DNA of 11,075 bases from an uncultured Collinsella sp. (GTDB lineage: Bacteria; Actinomycetota; Coriobacteriia; Coriobacteriales; Coriobacteriaceae): positions 1-11,075 of the forward strand of contig CALFDL010000279.1 of the NCBI GenBank assembly GCA_937950415.1, given 5' to 3'. The translations under genes were made by a program, and so were the position numbers. The notes below the pieces were generated by a model. The model was given only the letters and a program-made list of their open reading frames with translations. It was not told the DNA's origin and ran no database searches. Below, in pieces: positions 1-6,181 of the stretch (the stretch's first letter is position 1; the number at the start of each line of letters is the position of its first letter).

Positions 1-48
1 GTGCGCGGCGGAGGTTCTTTCATGTCCGAGGACGTGCCGGAAAGGTAG
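1..48 (+). CDS. Possible C-terminal tail of a plus-strand gene cut by the left edge
   Basis: The plus frame beginning at base 1 is open for 15 codons and ends in TAG at 46-48. The residues are VRGGGSFMSEDVPER. Such a gene would converge on ilvE, leaving only 30 nt between the two stop codons. An alternative reading is an isolated 8-codon ORF from ATG 22, because GGAGG at 10-14 stands 7 nt before it. The fragment is too short to assign a family. It may also be plain non-coding sequence downstream of ilvE. Confidence 0.25.
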   Translation: MRGGGSFMSEDVPER

Positions 49-78
49 GTTGCCCTCGGGCCGGACAGCTAAGGTAAA

Positions 79-1131
79 TTACGCGACGGTGTAAACCCAG
101 TTGTGCTTGTCCTCGACAGCACCGGACTGGATGCCAGTCAGGGTCTCGCGAAGTTTCTTCATCACAGGGCCGATCTCGGTGTATCCAGCCGGGAAGGTCA
201 CGGTCTCGTCGGCGCCGTAAACCTTGTTGTCGATTTCGCCAACCGGAGAGATGACGGCAGCGGTGCCGCACAGGCCGCACTCCACAAAGGTGCCGGCCTT
301 GACCTCGGCCCACTCGACGGGGCGCTGGTCAACGGTCATGCCCAGGTCCTGAGCAACCTGAACGAGCGAACGACGGGTGATGGAGGGCAGGATGGAGTCG
401 GTGTGCGACTGCGGAACGACGAGCGTGCCATCCTCTTTCACGAACAGGACGTTGGCGCCACCGGTCTCCTCGACATAGGTGCGGGACTCGGAGTCGAGAT
501 ACAGGTTCTCGGCATAACCCTCGCGGTGAGCCTCCATCGTGGGCTTAAGGGACATGGCGTAGTTGAGGCCAGCCTTGATGTTACCGGTGCCGTGCGGTGC
601 GGCGCGGTCGTACTCGGAAACGCGCAGCTTGACGGGCTTAAGGCCACCCTTAAAGTACGGACCGACCGGGGTCACGAGAATGCGGAACGTGTACTCAGGA
701 GCGGGAGCCACGCCGATCACGTCACCGGAGCCGATCATAAACGGACGCACGTACAGGGTCGCACCGGAGCCGAAAGGCGGAACCCAGGCGGCGTTGGCAG
801 AAACGACCTGCTTGACGGCCTCAACGAACTTGTCCTTGGGGAACGGGGGCATCTCCAGACGCTGAGCGGAGTTGTACATACGCTCGGCGTTCATGTCGGG
901 ACGGAAGCAAACGATGCTGCCGTCCTCGGCGGTGTAGGCCTTCAGGCCCTCAAAGACCTCCTGGCAGTAATGGAAGATGCCACCGCACTCGGAGACGTGC
1001 AGGGTGTGGTCGGTGGTCAGGCCGCCCTCGTCCCACTCGCCGTCCTTCCAATGGGCCTCGTAGCTGTAATCGGTCTTCATGTAGCCAAAGCCGAGGCTAC
1101 CCCAATCGATATCCTTCTTCTCGACAGTCAT
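79..1131 (-). CDS. ilvE: Branched-chain amino acid aminotransferase (class IV PLP, BCAT)
   Basis: This enzyme moves the amino group between Leu/Ile/Val and 2-oxoglutarate. It is the last step of branched-chain amino acid synthesis and the first of their breakdown, in the cytosol. The 350-aa product has the usual length of the longer bacterial BCATs. Visible landmarks are the YVRPF segment near residue 127, the PLP lysine K186 in GTGNIKAGLNYA, the YVEETGGANVLF segment near 219, LPSITRRS near 248, and CGTAAVISPVG near 288. I chose ATG at 1131 because AAGGAG (1138-1143) lies 6 nt upstream and the protein starts MTVEKKD like a normal family N-terminus. The frame stays open another 50 codons to a GTG at 1281, but that stretch is Arg-rich and looks non-coding. 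The gene is monocistronic in view, with its own promoter and a leader of about 150 nt. C285 and C288 form a CxxC just before the conserved GTAA segment; whether it is redox active is unknown. Confidence 0.95.
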   Translation of the reverse strand: MTVEKKDIDWGSLGFGYMKTDYSYEAHWKDGEWDEGGLTTDHTLHVSECGGIFHYCQEVFEGLKAYTAEDGSIVCFRPDMNAERMYNSAQRLEMPPFPKDKFVEAVKQVVSANAAWVPPFGSGATLYVRPFMIGSGDVIGVAPAPEYTFRILVTPVGPYFKGGLKPVKLRVSEYDRAAPHGTGNIKAGLNYAMSLKPTMEAHREGYAENLYLDSESRTYVEETGGANVLFVKEDGTLVVPQSHTDSILPSITRRSLVQVAQDLGMTVDQRPVEWAEVKAGTFVECGLCGTAAVISPVGEIDNKVYGADETVTFPAGYTEIGPVMKKLRETLTGIQSGAVEDKHNWVYTVA

Positions 1132-1277
1132 ATGTCGCTCCTTACATACACAGTTGCAAACTCGCGAACTCGCACGCAAGGACCGAGGCCGACCGCGTCG
1201 CAACGTCGCACGCCCGGAGCGTAGAGCCGGACGGGACACGCGGGCAACGCCAAAACCCATGGCACGTCGATTCGCAT
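1128..1277 (-). CDS. Candidate 49-codon leader ORF upstream of ilvE
   Basis: An ATG at 1277 opens a 49-codon frame. Its TGA (1130-1128) overlaps the ilvE ATG as ATGA, which is the geometry of translational coupling. The ATG begins 7 nt after a TACAAT -10 hexamer, so the transcript could start at or next to the ATG. Leaderless translation of that kind is common in Actinomycetota. By my count Val/Leu/Ile make up 15 of 49 residues (9 V, 4 L, 2 I), which would suit a branched-chain amino acid leader peptide. Against it: there is no Shine-Dalgarno site, no run of consecutive BCAA codons, and no clear terminator/antiterminator pair. In GC-rich DNA an open frame of this size can occur by chance. No similarity to a known leader was recognised. 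Confidence 0.22.
   Translation of the reverse strand: MRIDVPWVLALPACPVRLYAPGVRRCDAVGLGPCVRVREFATVYVRSDI
1138..1143 (-). promoter_or_regulatory. Shine-Dalgarno site of ilvE
   Basis: AAGGAG on the minus strand, 6 nt before ATG 1131. It fixes the ilvE start over the upstream in-frame GTG at 1281. Confidence 0.8.
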
Positions 1278-1284
1278 GCACGAG

Positions 1285-1313
1285 ATTGTACTCCCCGCAC
1301 GCGTCTGATAAAA
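1285..1313 (-). promoter_or_regulatory. Probable sigma-70-type promoter of ilvE
   Basis: On the minus strand, TACAAT (1290-1285) is a good -10. A weak -35, TTTTAT (1313-1308), lies 17 nt upstream. Predicted transcription start is about 1278. This part of the gap (1285-1345) is markedly richer in A+T than its surroundings. Confidence 0.45.
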
Positions 1314-1430
1314 CGCTTTTCTTTAACTAAGTAAAGTATTTTCATTTGCTTCGGAATTCACCAGGGCAAACAGGCATCCTCCAAGCCGCGGCGTCCACTC
1401 GCCCCATGCGCCCCGCGGCCGCCCTATCGA

Positions 1431-1436
1431 TATACT
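1431..1436 (+). promoter_or_regulatory. Candidate -10 element for the XRE regulator gene
   Basis: TATACT sits 29 nt before the TTG start at 1466, giving a predicted transcription start near 1443 and a leader of about 20 nt. No convincing -35 lies 16-19 nt upstream. The 1132-1465 gap as a whole holds the divergent ilvE leader and promoter plus this element. I see no other gene in it. Confidence 0.3.
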
Positions 1437-1456
1437 CTAAAGTCGAGACGATGATT

Positions 1457-1460
1457 GGAG
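1457..1460 (+). promoter_or_regulatory. Shine-Dalgarno site that selects a TTG start for the XRE gene
   Basis: GGAG ends 5 nt before TTG 1466. The in-frame ATG at 1451 has no purine-rich site at proper spacing, and the open frame upstream of 1451 (from 1346) contains promoter-like sequence and unconserved-looking residues. Confidence 0.55.
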
Positions 1461-1465
1461 CCCCC

Positions 1466-1918
1466 TTGGCAACTCAGAACAAACGCGAACACTTGACGGA
1501 AGACCTGCTCAAGCGGCTATTGGCCAGTTCGAGCATCGACGCCTATCTTGACGAAGGCGAAACCGTCGACCAAACGCTTCCCTCGTACTTGCGCTGCCTC
1601 ATCGACGAGCGCCGCATCAAGCGCTCGGACGTCGCACGCAACTCGGGCCTTAACCCAACCGTTGTGTACGACATCTTTGCCGGCAAAAGCCGCCCCGGCC
1701 GCGACCACGCCATCATGTTGGCACTCGGCATCGGCTGCACACTTCGAGAGACGCAGCGCCTTCTGAGACTCGACAGCGTCGCTGAACTTTGGTGTAAAGA
1801 TCGCCGCGACGCCATCGTCATCTGGTGCATCGAACGCGGCATGAGTCGCGCTTGCACCGATGACGAGCTCTACCGTTTGGGCGAGAAAACGCTTTTGGGG
1901 ACCAACCCACTCAAATAA
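1466..1918 (+). CDS. Small XRE-family helix-turn-helix regulator
   Basis: This is a predicted cytoplasmic DNA-binding protein of 150 aa from the TTG at 1466. Residues about 38-100 form a lambda-repressor-like helix-turn-helix: YLRCLIDERRIKRSDVARNS, then GLNPTVVYDIFAGKSRPGRD, then an Ala/Leu-rich helix and LRETQRLLRL. The C-terminal part has the RRDAIVIW motif (about 113-120) followed by a short helical tail ending DELYRLGEKTLLG. That combination (acidic N-terminal helix, HTH, RDAI motif) recalls a family of about 130-150-aa XRE proteins in Coriobacteria and Bacillota; this is from memory. The kinase gene follows 132 nt downstream on the same strand, with one copy of a 17-bp palindrome in the gap. 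The protein is therefore a candidate for binding that palindrome, but nothing in the sequence proves it. ATG 1451 is the alternative start (155 aa). Confidence 0.85.
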   Translation: MATQNKREHLTEDLLKRLLASSSIDAYLDEGETVDQTLPSYLRCLIDERRIKRSDVARNSGLNPTVVYDIFAGKSRPGRDHAIMLALGIGCTLRETQRLLRLDSVAELWCKDRRDAIVIWCIERGMSRACTDDELYRLGEKTLLGTNPLK

Positions 1919-1966
1919 ACGCCCACGTCTGTGCGGGCCCCGTAACGCTATCCTCTCCATACGCGA

Positions 1967-1983
1967 TTCAGTTGCCAACTGAA
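1967..1983. promoter_or_regulatory. 17-bp perfect palindrome, operator-like copy 1
   Basis: TTCAGTTG-C-CAACTGAA has two 8-bp arms around a single central base. It lies 67 nt before the kinase TTG start. The one-base centre and the lack of a following T-run argue against a terminator and for a site bound by a dimeric regulator. A close copy lies at 3729-3745. A poor promoter candidate overlaps it: TGAACA at 1980-1985 and TATCAT at 2005-2010, 19 nt apart. Confidence 0.6.
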
Positions 1984-2037
1984 CAAACAGAACAATCGTT
2001 GTCATATCATTCTTGGGGCATTTGCCCAGCTACCATG

Positions 2038-2045
2038 AAGGGAGG
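2038..2045 (+). promoter_or_regulatory. Shine-Dalgarno site that selects a TTG start for the kinase gene
   Basis: AAGGGAGG ends 5 nt before TTG 2051. The first in-frame ATG (codon 7, 2069) has no comparable site, so TTG is preferred. Confidence 0.75.
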
Positions 2046-2050
2046 ACGGC

Positions 2051-3694
2051 TTGAACGACAACCAGCTCATGCATGCCATGAGTCTTGACGACACCTATCG
2101 CGTCGAGCAGGTGCTCGCACGCGGCGAAGACGGCATTACCGAACTCGTCACGATTGACGGAGCCGGTCCCTTCGTGCGAAAGAAGATTCGGCAGGAGCTT
2201 GCCCGCCGCAATGTATGGTCGGCACTCACAGAATGCAGCTCGCCCCGCCTTCCCCGCGTCGAGGCAACCTACGAACTACCCGAGCACTTTGTTGTCGTCT
2301 ACGACTTTGTGCCGGGTCGGTCGCTTTCCAAAGTTATCGAAACCGATGGGCCGTTGACGCCGGAAGAGGCAACATCGCTTGCCATCGAGCTTTGCGAGGC
2401 GGCCGAGGAGCTCCACAGACACGGTATCGTCCACCGTGACATTTCCCCCAACAATATCGTGGTTGCCGCAGACGGCGCACACCTCATCGACCTTGGTATT
2501 GCCCGCATGCGCGTCGAAGGGGCAAGCAAGGACACGACCTCCCTCGGAACTTGGGGGTTCGCCTCGCCCGAACAATACGGCTTTGCCCAGACCGATGCGC
2601 GAAGTGATGTCTACTCCATCGGACGCGTTCTTGGCTTTGCGCTTACGGGCGTCCGGCCTGACGACGAGGCTTACGAGCAGATTCTTAAGAAGCGTCTTGA
2701 TAATGCACCCGCGACGCTCGTCCATGCCATCACGCGTGCCTGCTCGTTTGAGCCGAGCGCGCGATTCCAGTCTGCGACCGAGATGGCAGGAGCGCTCTCC
2801 GGCTCGCCCCAACCAAAAGACGATGGGACATCTTCTGGCGCAAACCAGCAAGCCGACAAGGTCAAAGCGGCGACAAGAACGCACGATCCGAAGCATAATC
2901 CGGAGAAAACCGGGGTTCAGGTCCTCGGCAGTCTTTTTCTAAAACTGATACTCATCGCCGCAGTGCTCGCCGGTTTGCTAGCTGGCGGCGCGATTGCCAT
3001 TTCGTCCTTTCACGCCGCTCGGGAAAACAGCGACGACCGCGCATCTTCGTCGCAGGCCGGCCAGTCCGGCGGCGCTTCCACCCCCGAAAAGCCAACTTCA
3101 CCAAGCGATGCCAGCCACTTGTCCGCCGAGCTCTCAATCGTGGAGTCTGGCTGGTCGGTCGGTGCGCACGGATACGTCCACTTTGGCATCGGCCTTAAAA
3201 ACTCCGACGGCCCTGCCGCTATCGCATTTCCCACCATTAAGGTCTACGGATACGACGCGGACGACAACCTGATCTTTACGGATGAGAAAACCTACAGCAC
3301 CATCGAGCCCGGCCAGACCGTCTACTTTGGCGATCAGACGGGAAATGGCACCGCTCCCGCGCGCGTTGAGTTCGAAACCGTCACACCCAGCGGCGTTGCA
3401 CTTGCCACCGCCACCGAAGCACCGGCATATGAGCTTTTCGATAACACCGAATCCGCTGGGGCAGACGGTATGCAGTCATTCTTGGCAAAGCTCAAACTCC
3501 AAAGTGCTCCGAGCGGCTTTGATAAGACCCAGGTGTTCCTATCGGCCATCCTACGCGATAAACAGGGCAATATCGTTGCCGGCTATAACAATTTTTGCGA
3601 CTGCCCCGCCGTCGGCTCTACGGTCCCCGTTTCAATCGACGTCAACAATCCGCCCACGCACGCAAGCTGCGATATTTACGCAGCCCAATGGTAA
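2051..3694 (+). CDS. Single-pass membrane Ser/Thr-kinase-like protein with FxLYD-like ectodomain
   Basis: A 547-aa protein. Residues about 16-250 are a Hanks-type kinase domain: AxGxxG loop (23-28), VRKK with the likely beta-3 lysine K44, hinge VVVYDF (81-86), catalytic loop HRDISPNN (128-135), DLG (147-149) as the DFG equivalent, SPE (172-174) in place of APE, and D186 of helix F. Catalytic D130 and N135 are present, but the usual Lys two residues after the Asp is Ser132. A polar linker (250-287) leads to one TM helix (about 291-318). The remaining 230 residues should lie outside. Residues 357-455 resemble an FxLYD-type beta-sandwich (LKNSDGPAAIAFPTIKVYGY, then IEPGQTVYF), and C516, C518 and C540 follow. 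The likely role is to sense an external signal and phosphorylate cytosolic or membrane partners; the products of 3937-7540 are natural candidates. It differs from PknB in having no PASTA repeats. Activity and substrates are unknown. Confidence 0.88.
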   Translation: MNDNQLMHAMSLDDTYRVEQVLARGEDGITELVTIDGAGPFVRKKIRQELARRNVWSALTECSSPRLPRVEATYELPEHFVVVYDFVPGRSLSKVIETDGPLTPEEATSLAIELCEAAEELHRHGIVHRDISPNNIVVAADGAHLIDLGIARMRVEGASKDTTSLGTWGFASPEQYGFAQTDARSDVYSIGRVLGFALTGVRPDDEAYEQILKKRLDNAPATLVHAITRACSFEPSARFQSATEMAGALSGSPQPKDDGTSSGANQQADKVKAATRTHDPKHNPEKTGVQVLGSLFLKLILIAAVLAGLLAGGAIAISSFHAARENSDDRASSSQAGQSGGASTPEKPTSPSDASHLSAELSIVESGWSVGAHGYVHFGIGLKNSDGPAAIAFPTIKVYGYDADDNLIFTDEKTYSTIEPGQTVYFGDQTGNGTAPARVEFETVTPSGVALATATEAPAYELFDNTESAGADGMQSFLAKLKLQSAPSGFDKTQVFLSAILRDKQGNIVAGYNNFCDCPAVGSTVPVSIDVNNPPTHASCDIYAAQW

Positions 3695-3728
3695 GGTCCG
3701 TGGCGCCGTTCGCCGACAGCACCTCCAA

Positions 3729-3745
3729 TTCAGTTGGCAACTGAG
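3729..3745. promoter_or_regulatory. 17-bp palindrome, operator-like copy 2
   Basis: TTCAGTTG-G-CAACTGAG is the reverse complement of copy 1 except for the last base, so 7 of 8 arm positions pair. It lies 34 nt after the kinase stop and 191 nt before the zinc-ribbon operon. It sits just upstream of a possible -35 element (ATCACA, 3748-3753). Confidence 0.6.
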
Positions 3746-3747
3746 GA

Positions 3748-3777
3748 ATCACAGCTCTCGTAGCCACACAATAAAAT
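3748..3777 (+). promoter_or_regulatory. Candidate promoter of the zinc-ribbon/SPFH operon
   Basis: ATCACA (3748-3753) and TAAAAT (3772-3777) are 18 nt apart. Each is an imperfect match to the -35 and -10 consensus. The start would be near 3784, giving an untranslated leader of about 150 nt. A second possible -10, TACGAT at 3914-3919, has no good -35. The rest of the 3695-3936 gap holds only the palindrome and a weak stem-loop (3823-3836). Confidence 0.28.
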
Positions 3778-3936
3778 GACCAGCGCTGCCAAATGATCGC
3801 CAAAAGCGGAACAGGGTCTCAAGGCGTCCCAACGCCCTAAGCCCTTTCGATTCTTCCGAGTCGTTTCCCTTCCTAAGCGTGAGTTATATCCGACGAGCTG
3901 GCGAACGCAACCATACGATTTTTATGGAAGGCAGAT

Positions 3937-5448
3937 ATGACTTTTTGCCCAAAATGCGGAAACGAGTTACGCCCCGGCCTGCATTTTTGTCCTAAATGCG
4001 GCTCAGAGATAAACATCGCCAAATGCACTCCAGAAACCCACCGAACCGGTCCCGTCGAGCCCGCCTCCGACAATGCCACTTCTGGCGAGGCAAGTAATAT
4101 CCCTCCAGTCCCCCACAATCCTACGAACAGTGCCGCCGCAAACGAGCTGACCGACAGCCTGGCAACGGCCGCAGACGCGCTTGGCGGACTAGCAGCAAAG
4201 GCTGGAGCCATCGCAGCCGATGCCGTAGGCGAACTCGCCAATCGCGCAAAGGATGCCCTTGATGACGCAACAGCAAGCGCCGCCGGCAAAAAGGAAATGA
4301 ACTCTACGGCGAATGATTCTCCGTCCGAATATCGGGGTGCTGCCGAGCTCGACGAGCCCTTTAAGGCACGGCTGCCAAAAACAGCTCACAGCAAAGGCGT
4401 CTCGAACTTTATTGATTCCATCTCACACGAATCCTCAGCCTTGGTATCACAAGCTCGGAAAAAGCTAAGGACAAACTATGCACCCCAACACCCTTGGCGA
4501 ATCCTTGGAATAGCCGGCATCGGCATAGCAATAGTTGCCATCGTTACAGTCGTAGCGATTGTGCTCGGTGCAAATGGCTCAAAGAAAACCAGCGAACCCG
4601 TTCAAGACGCCCCAAGCTATCCAGTCCATCTTTCCGTAGATTGCAGCGAGAATCTCCTCTTCTCTCGCTACGACCTTGCCATCTACGTTGATTCAGAAAA
4701 AGTCGGGACCCTCGACCACGGAGCCGAAGATTCATGGGACCTCACGCTCGACAAGGGACAGCACACGCTTAGGGTCCAGAAAGCAGACGACTCAAGCGTC
4801 GACGGAAGGAAAACGTTTAAGGTCGATCAAAACGAAAAAGTCAGCTGCACCGTATATGCAAAACATGACCAGATTGAAATTAGCCTAAAAGTAAAGGCAT
4901 CAACCGATAGTGGCGACAGCACAAAGGAACCATCACGGGCAACCGAAAAGAAGAAAGAGAAAAAGAAAACGGACGGTGAGCCGACCCAAAAGAAGGAGAC
5001 CGAAGAAGCAGAAACGGAGGATACTGACTCTCCCGAGCAAAATGCCGAAGCCGCACAGCCCGCTTCCGAACAAGATGCCGTCCTAACAACGGCCAATTGT
5101 CCCGATCTTGCGACGCTGCTCTCCTCCAGCGACATGGACGCGAGCTGGTTTGTGTCCAAGTACGCGGGCAAGACTATTGAGTTTGACGGCAATATCGCCT
5201 ACCTCGCCCCGCACGCCAACTACACCACGCGCTGGGATGTTTTGATCAACGCCGGCGACTATGACCCCAACCATGCTCAAGGTCCCGAAATGCAGTACGA
5301 AAACGTCAATACCTTAGACATGGGATTTGATGGCAGTCTCGATGAAATCCGAACCGGCACAAACGTACACATCAAGGCAATAGTTAAGGATTACAACGCA
5401 TCGACGTGTCTGCTTCACCTGGATCCCGTCTCGATGTCGGCACGTTAA
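3937..5448 (+). CDS. Zinc-ribbon, single-TM, DUF4839-like membrane protein
   Basis: A 503-aa multidomain protein starting at ATG 3937 (GGAAGG at 3926-3931, 5 nt upstream). Residues 1-25 form a zinc ribbon with C4, C7, C18 and C21. Residues about 70-118 are an Ala-rich amphipathic helical stretch with regularly spaced charges. One TM helix spans about 188-211. Residues 227-317 are a compact beta domain of the PEGA-like kind found after such TM helices, with ENLLFSRYDLAIYVDSEKVG and KGQHTLRV as landmarks. Residues 318-382 are a Lys/Glu-rich, probably disordered spacer. Residues 383-500 resemble the DUF4839 C-terminal domain (GKTIEFDGNIA, RWDVLINAGDY, GTNVHIKA); the assignment is from memory. 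The zinc ribbon should face the cytosol and the two C-terminal domains the outside. It is the first gene of a tight three-gene operon. No enzymatic motif is visible, so an adaptor or sensor role is inferred. Confidence 0.85.
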   Translation: MTFCPKCGNELRPGLHFCPKCGSEINIAKCTPETHRTGPVEPASDNATSGEASNIPPVPHNPTNSAAANELTDSLATAADALGGLAAKAGAIAADAVGELANRAKDALDDATASAAGKKEMNSTANDSPSEYRGAAELDEPFKARLPKTAHSKGVSNFIDSISHESSALVSQARKKLRTNYAPQHPWRILGIAGIGIAIVAIVTVVAIVLGANGSKKTSEPVQDAPSYPVHLSVDCSENLLFSRYDLAIYVDSEKVGTLDHGAEDSWDLTLDKGQHTLRVQKADDSSVDGRKTFKVDQNEKVSCTVYAKHDQIEISLKVKASTDSGDSTKEPSRATEKKKEKKKTDGEPTQKKETEEAETEDTDSPEQNAEAAQPASEQDAVLTTANCPDLATLLSSSDMDASWFVSKYAGKTIEFDGNIAYLAPHANYTTRWDVLINAGDYDPNHAQGPEMQYENVNTLDMGFDGSLDEIRTGTNVHIKAIVKDYNASTCLLHLDPVSMSAR

Positions 5449-5458
5449 GGAGTTGATA

Positions 5459-6178
5459 ATGGCCTACTGCCCAAACTGCGGGACAAAGCTCGTTGATGGC
5501 GATGTCTTTTGCGGAAACTGCGGAAAGCGCATCGAAGCAGCCGCGGCACCTTGTGAACCCGTTTTCTCGCAAGCGCCCACCGAGGAGACCAAGTCCCCTA
5601 CAAAAGAAACGAAACCAAAATCCGGTATTACGCGCTGCCCCGCTTGCGGCGAGATTGTCGACAAGAATGCGGTCATCTGCCCCTCATGCGGCTTCGGAAT
5701 CCGCGATGTGGCAGACGGCTCGATTGCACTGCTTTCGCAGAAGCTCGACCTAATCGAGAGCAAGCGGCCTCAAAAACGCAAGAAGGACGAAAACGACACC
5801 ATCTCGGCAACCGATGAACGGAAGATCAGCCTGATTCGGAGCTGGCCCATTCCCAACAGCAAGGATGACCTTATTGAGTTCGCCGCCATGGCGAGCGGCA
5901 ACTGTATCGCTCCCCCAAAACTTGGCAACGACCGCATCGCTGCAGAGGACGCGCTTGCCGAAGCATGGCACTCCAAATTTGATCAGGCGTACGCGAAAGC
6001 GGAGCATCTCTTTGGTGACAGCGACGAGTTCGCGTTACTCATGGACCTCAAGGCGGGCATTCAAAGAAGAACGATTATCTCTAGGCTTCGCGCTTGGGGT
6101 CCCTGGATTGCATATGGATTGATTATGGCAGCCCTCTTCGGATTCCTAGGCATCATGTCCGCTTGTTCAGGGGAGTAA
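5459..6178 (+). CDS. Double zinc-ribbon protein with C-terminal membrane anchor
   Basis: A 239-aa protein. ATG 5459 is chosen because AAGGAG (5447-5452) lies 6 nt upstream; the TTG at 5453 is too close to that site. There are two zinc ribbons: C4/C7/C18/C21 and C60/C63/C74/C77, joined by a Thr/Glu/Lys-rich linker. Residues 88-125 are highly charged and helical. The segment around 125-150 (SLIRSWPIPNSKDDLIEFAA) matches a motif that I recall in many zinc-ribbon proteins of Gram-positives. A single hydrophobic helix (about 213-233) close to the C-terminus leaves only a six-residue tail, so the protein looks tail-anchored with nearly all of it in the cytosol. It starts 10 nt after the previous stop and ends 3 nt before the SPFH gene, so co-translation is likely. 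Possible role: a membrane-tethered adaptor for the SPFH protein or the kinase (inference). Confidence 0.85.
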   Translation: MAYCPNCGTKLVDGDVFCGNCGKRIEAAAAPCEPVFSQAPTEETKSPTKETKPKSGITRCPACGEIVDKNAVICPSCGFGIRDVADGSIALLSQKLDLIESKRPQKRKKDENDTISATDERKISLIRSWPIPNSKDDLIEFAAMASGNCIAPPKLGNDRIAAEDALAEAWHSKFDQAYAKAEHLFGDSDEFALLMDLKAGIQRRTIISRLRAWGPWIAYGLIMAALFGFLGIMSACSGE

Positions 6179-6181
6179 ATC

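Noticed and set aside
103..1224. Long open frame (373 codons) on the plus strand
   Set aside because: It is antisense to ilvE in GC-rich DNA. The minus-strand product has every BCAT motif, while the plus product is Gly/Val/Leu/Ala-rich with no recognisable domain.
1132..1281. 50-residue N-terminal extension of the ilvE frame to GTG 1281
   Set aside because: It is Arg-rich and unlike the BCAT family, and the AAGGAG site 6 nt before ATG 1131 is a much better start signal.
1132..1284. T-box or other riboswitch in the ilvE leader
   Set aside because: No T-box sequence, specifier loop or terminator/antiterminator pair could be recognised.
1346..1465. N-terminal extension of the XRE frame
   Set aside because: It contains a TATACT promoter-like element and no start with a ribosome site; GGAG before TTG 1466 is better.
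1967..1983. Palindrome 1 as a terminator for the XRE gene
   Set aside because: The centre is a single base, the GC content is low and no T-run follows on either strand. An operator is the better reading.
1517..2005. Minus-strand frame of 162 codons opposite the XRE gene
   Set aside because: It overlaps the XRE coding sequence and palindrome 1, has no Shine-Dalgarno site and no recognisable domain.
3823..3836. Stem-loop GGCGT-CCCA-ACGCC as a terminator of the kinase gene
   Set aside because: There are only five pairs and no clear T-run directly after it, so it is too weak to call.
4948..4972. A-rich tract in the Lys/Glu linker as a phase-variation site
   Set aside because: The longest homopolymer is only five bases and the codons simply encode a charged spacer.
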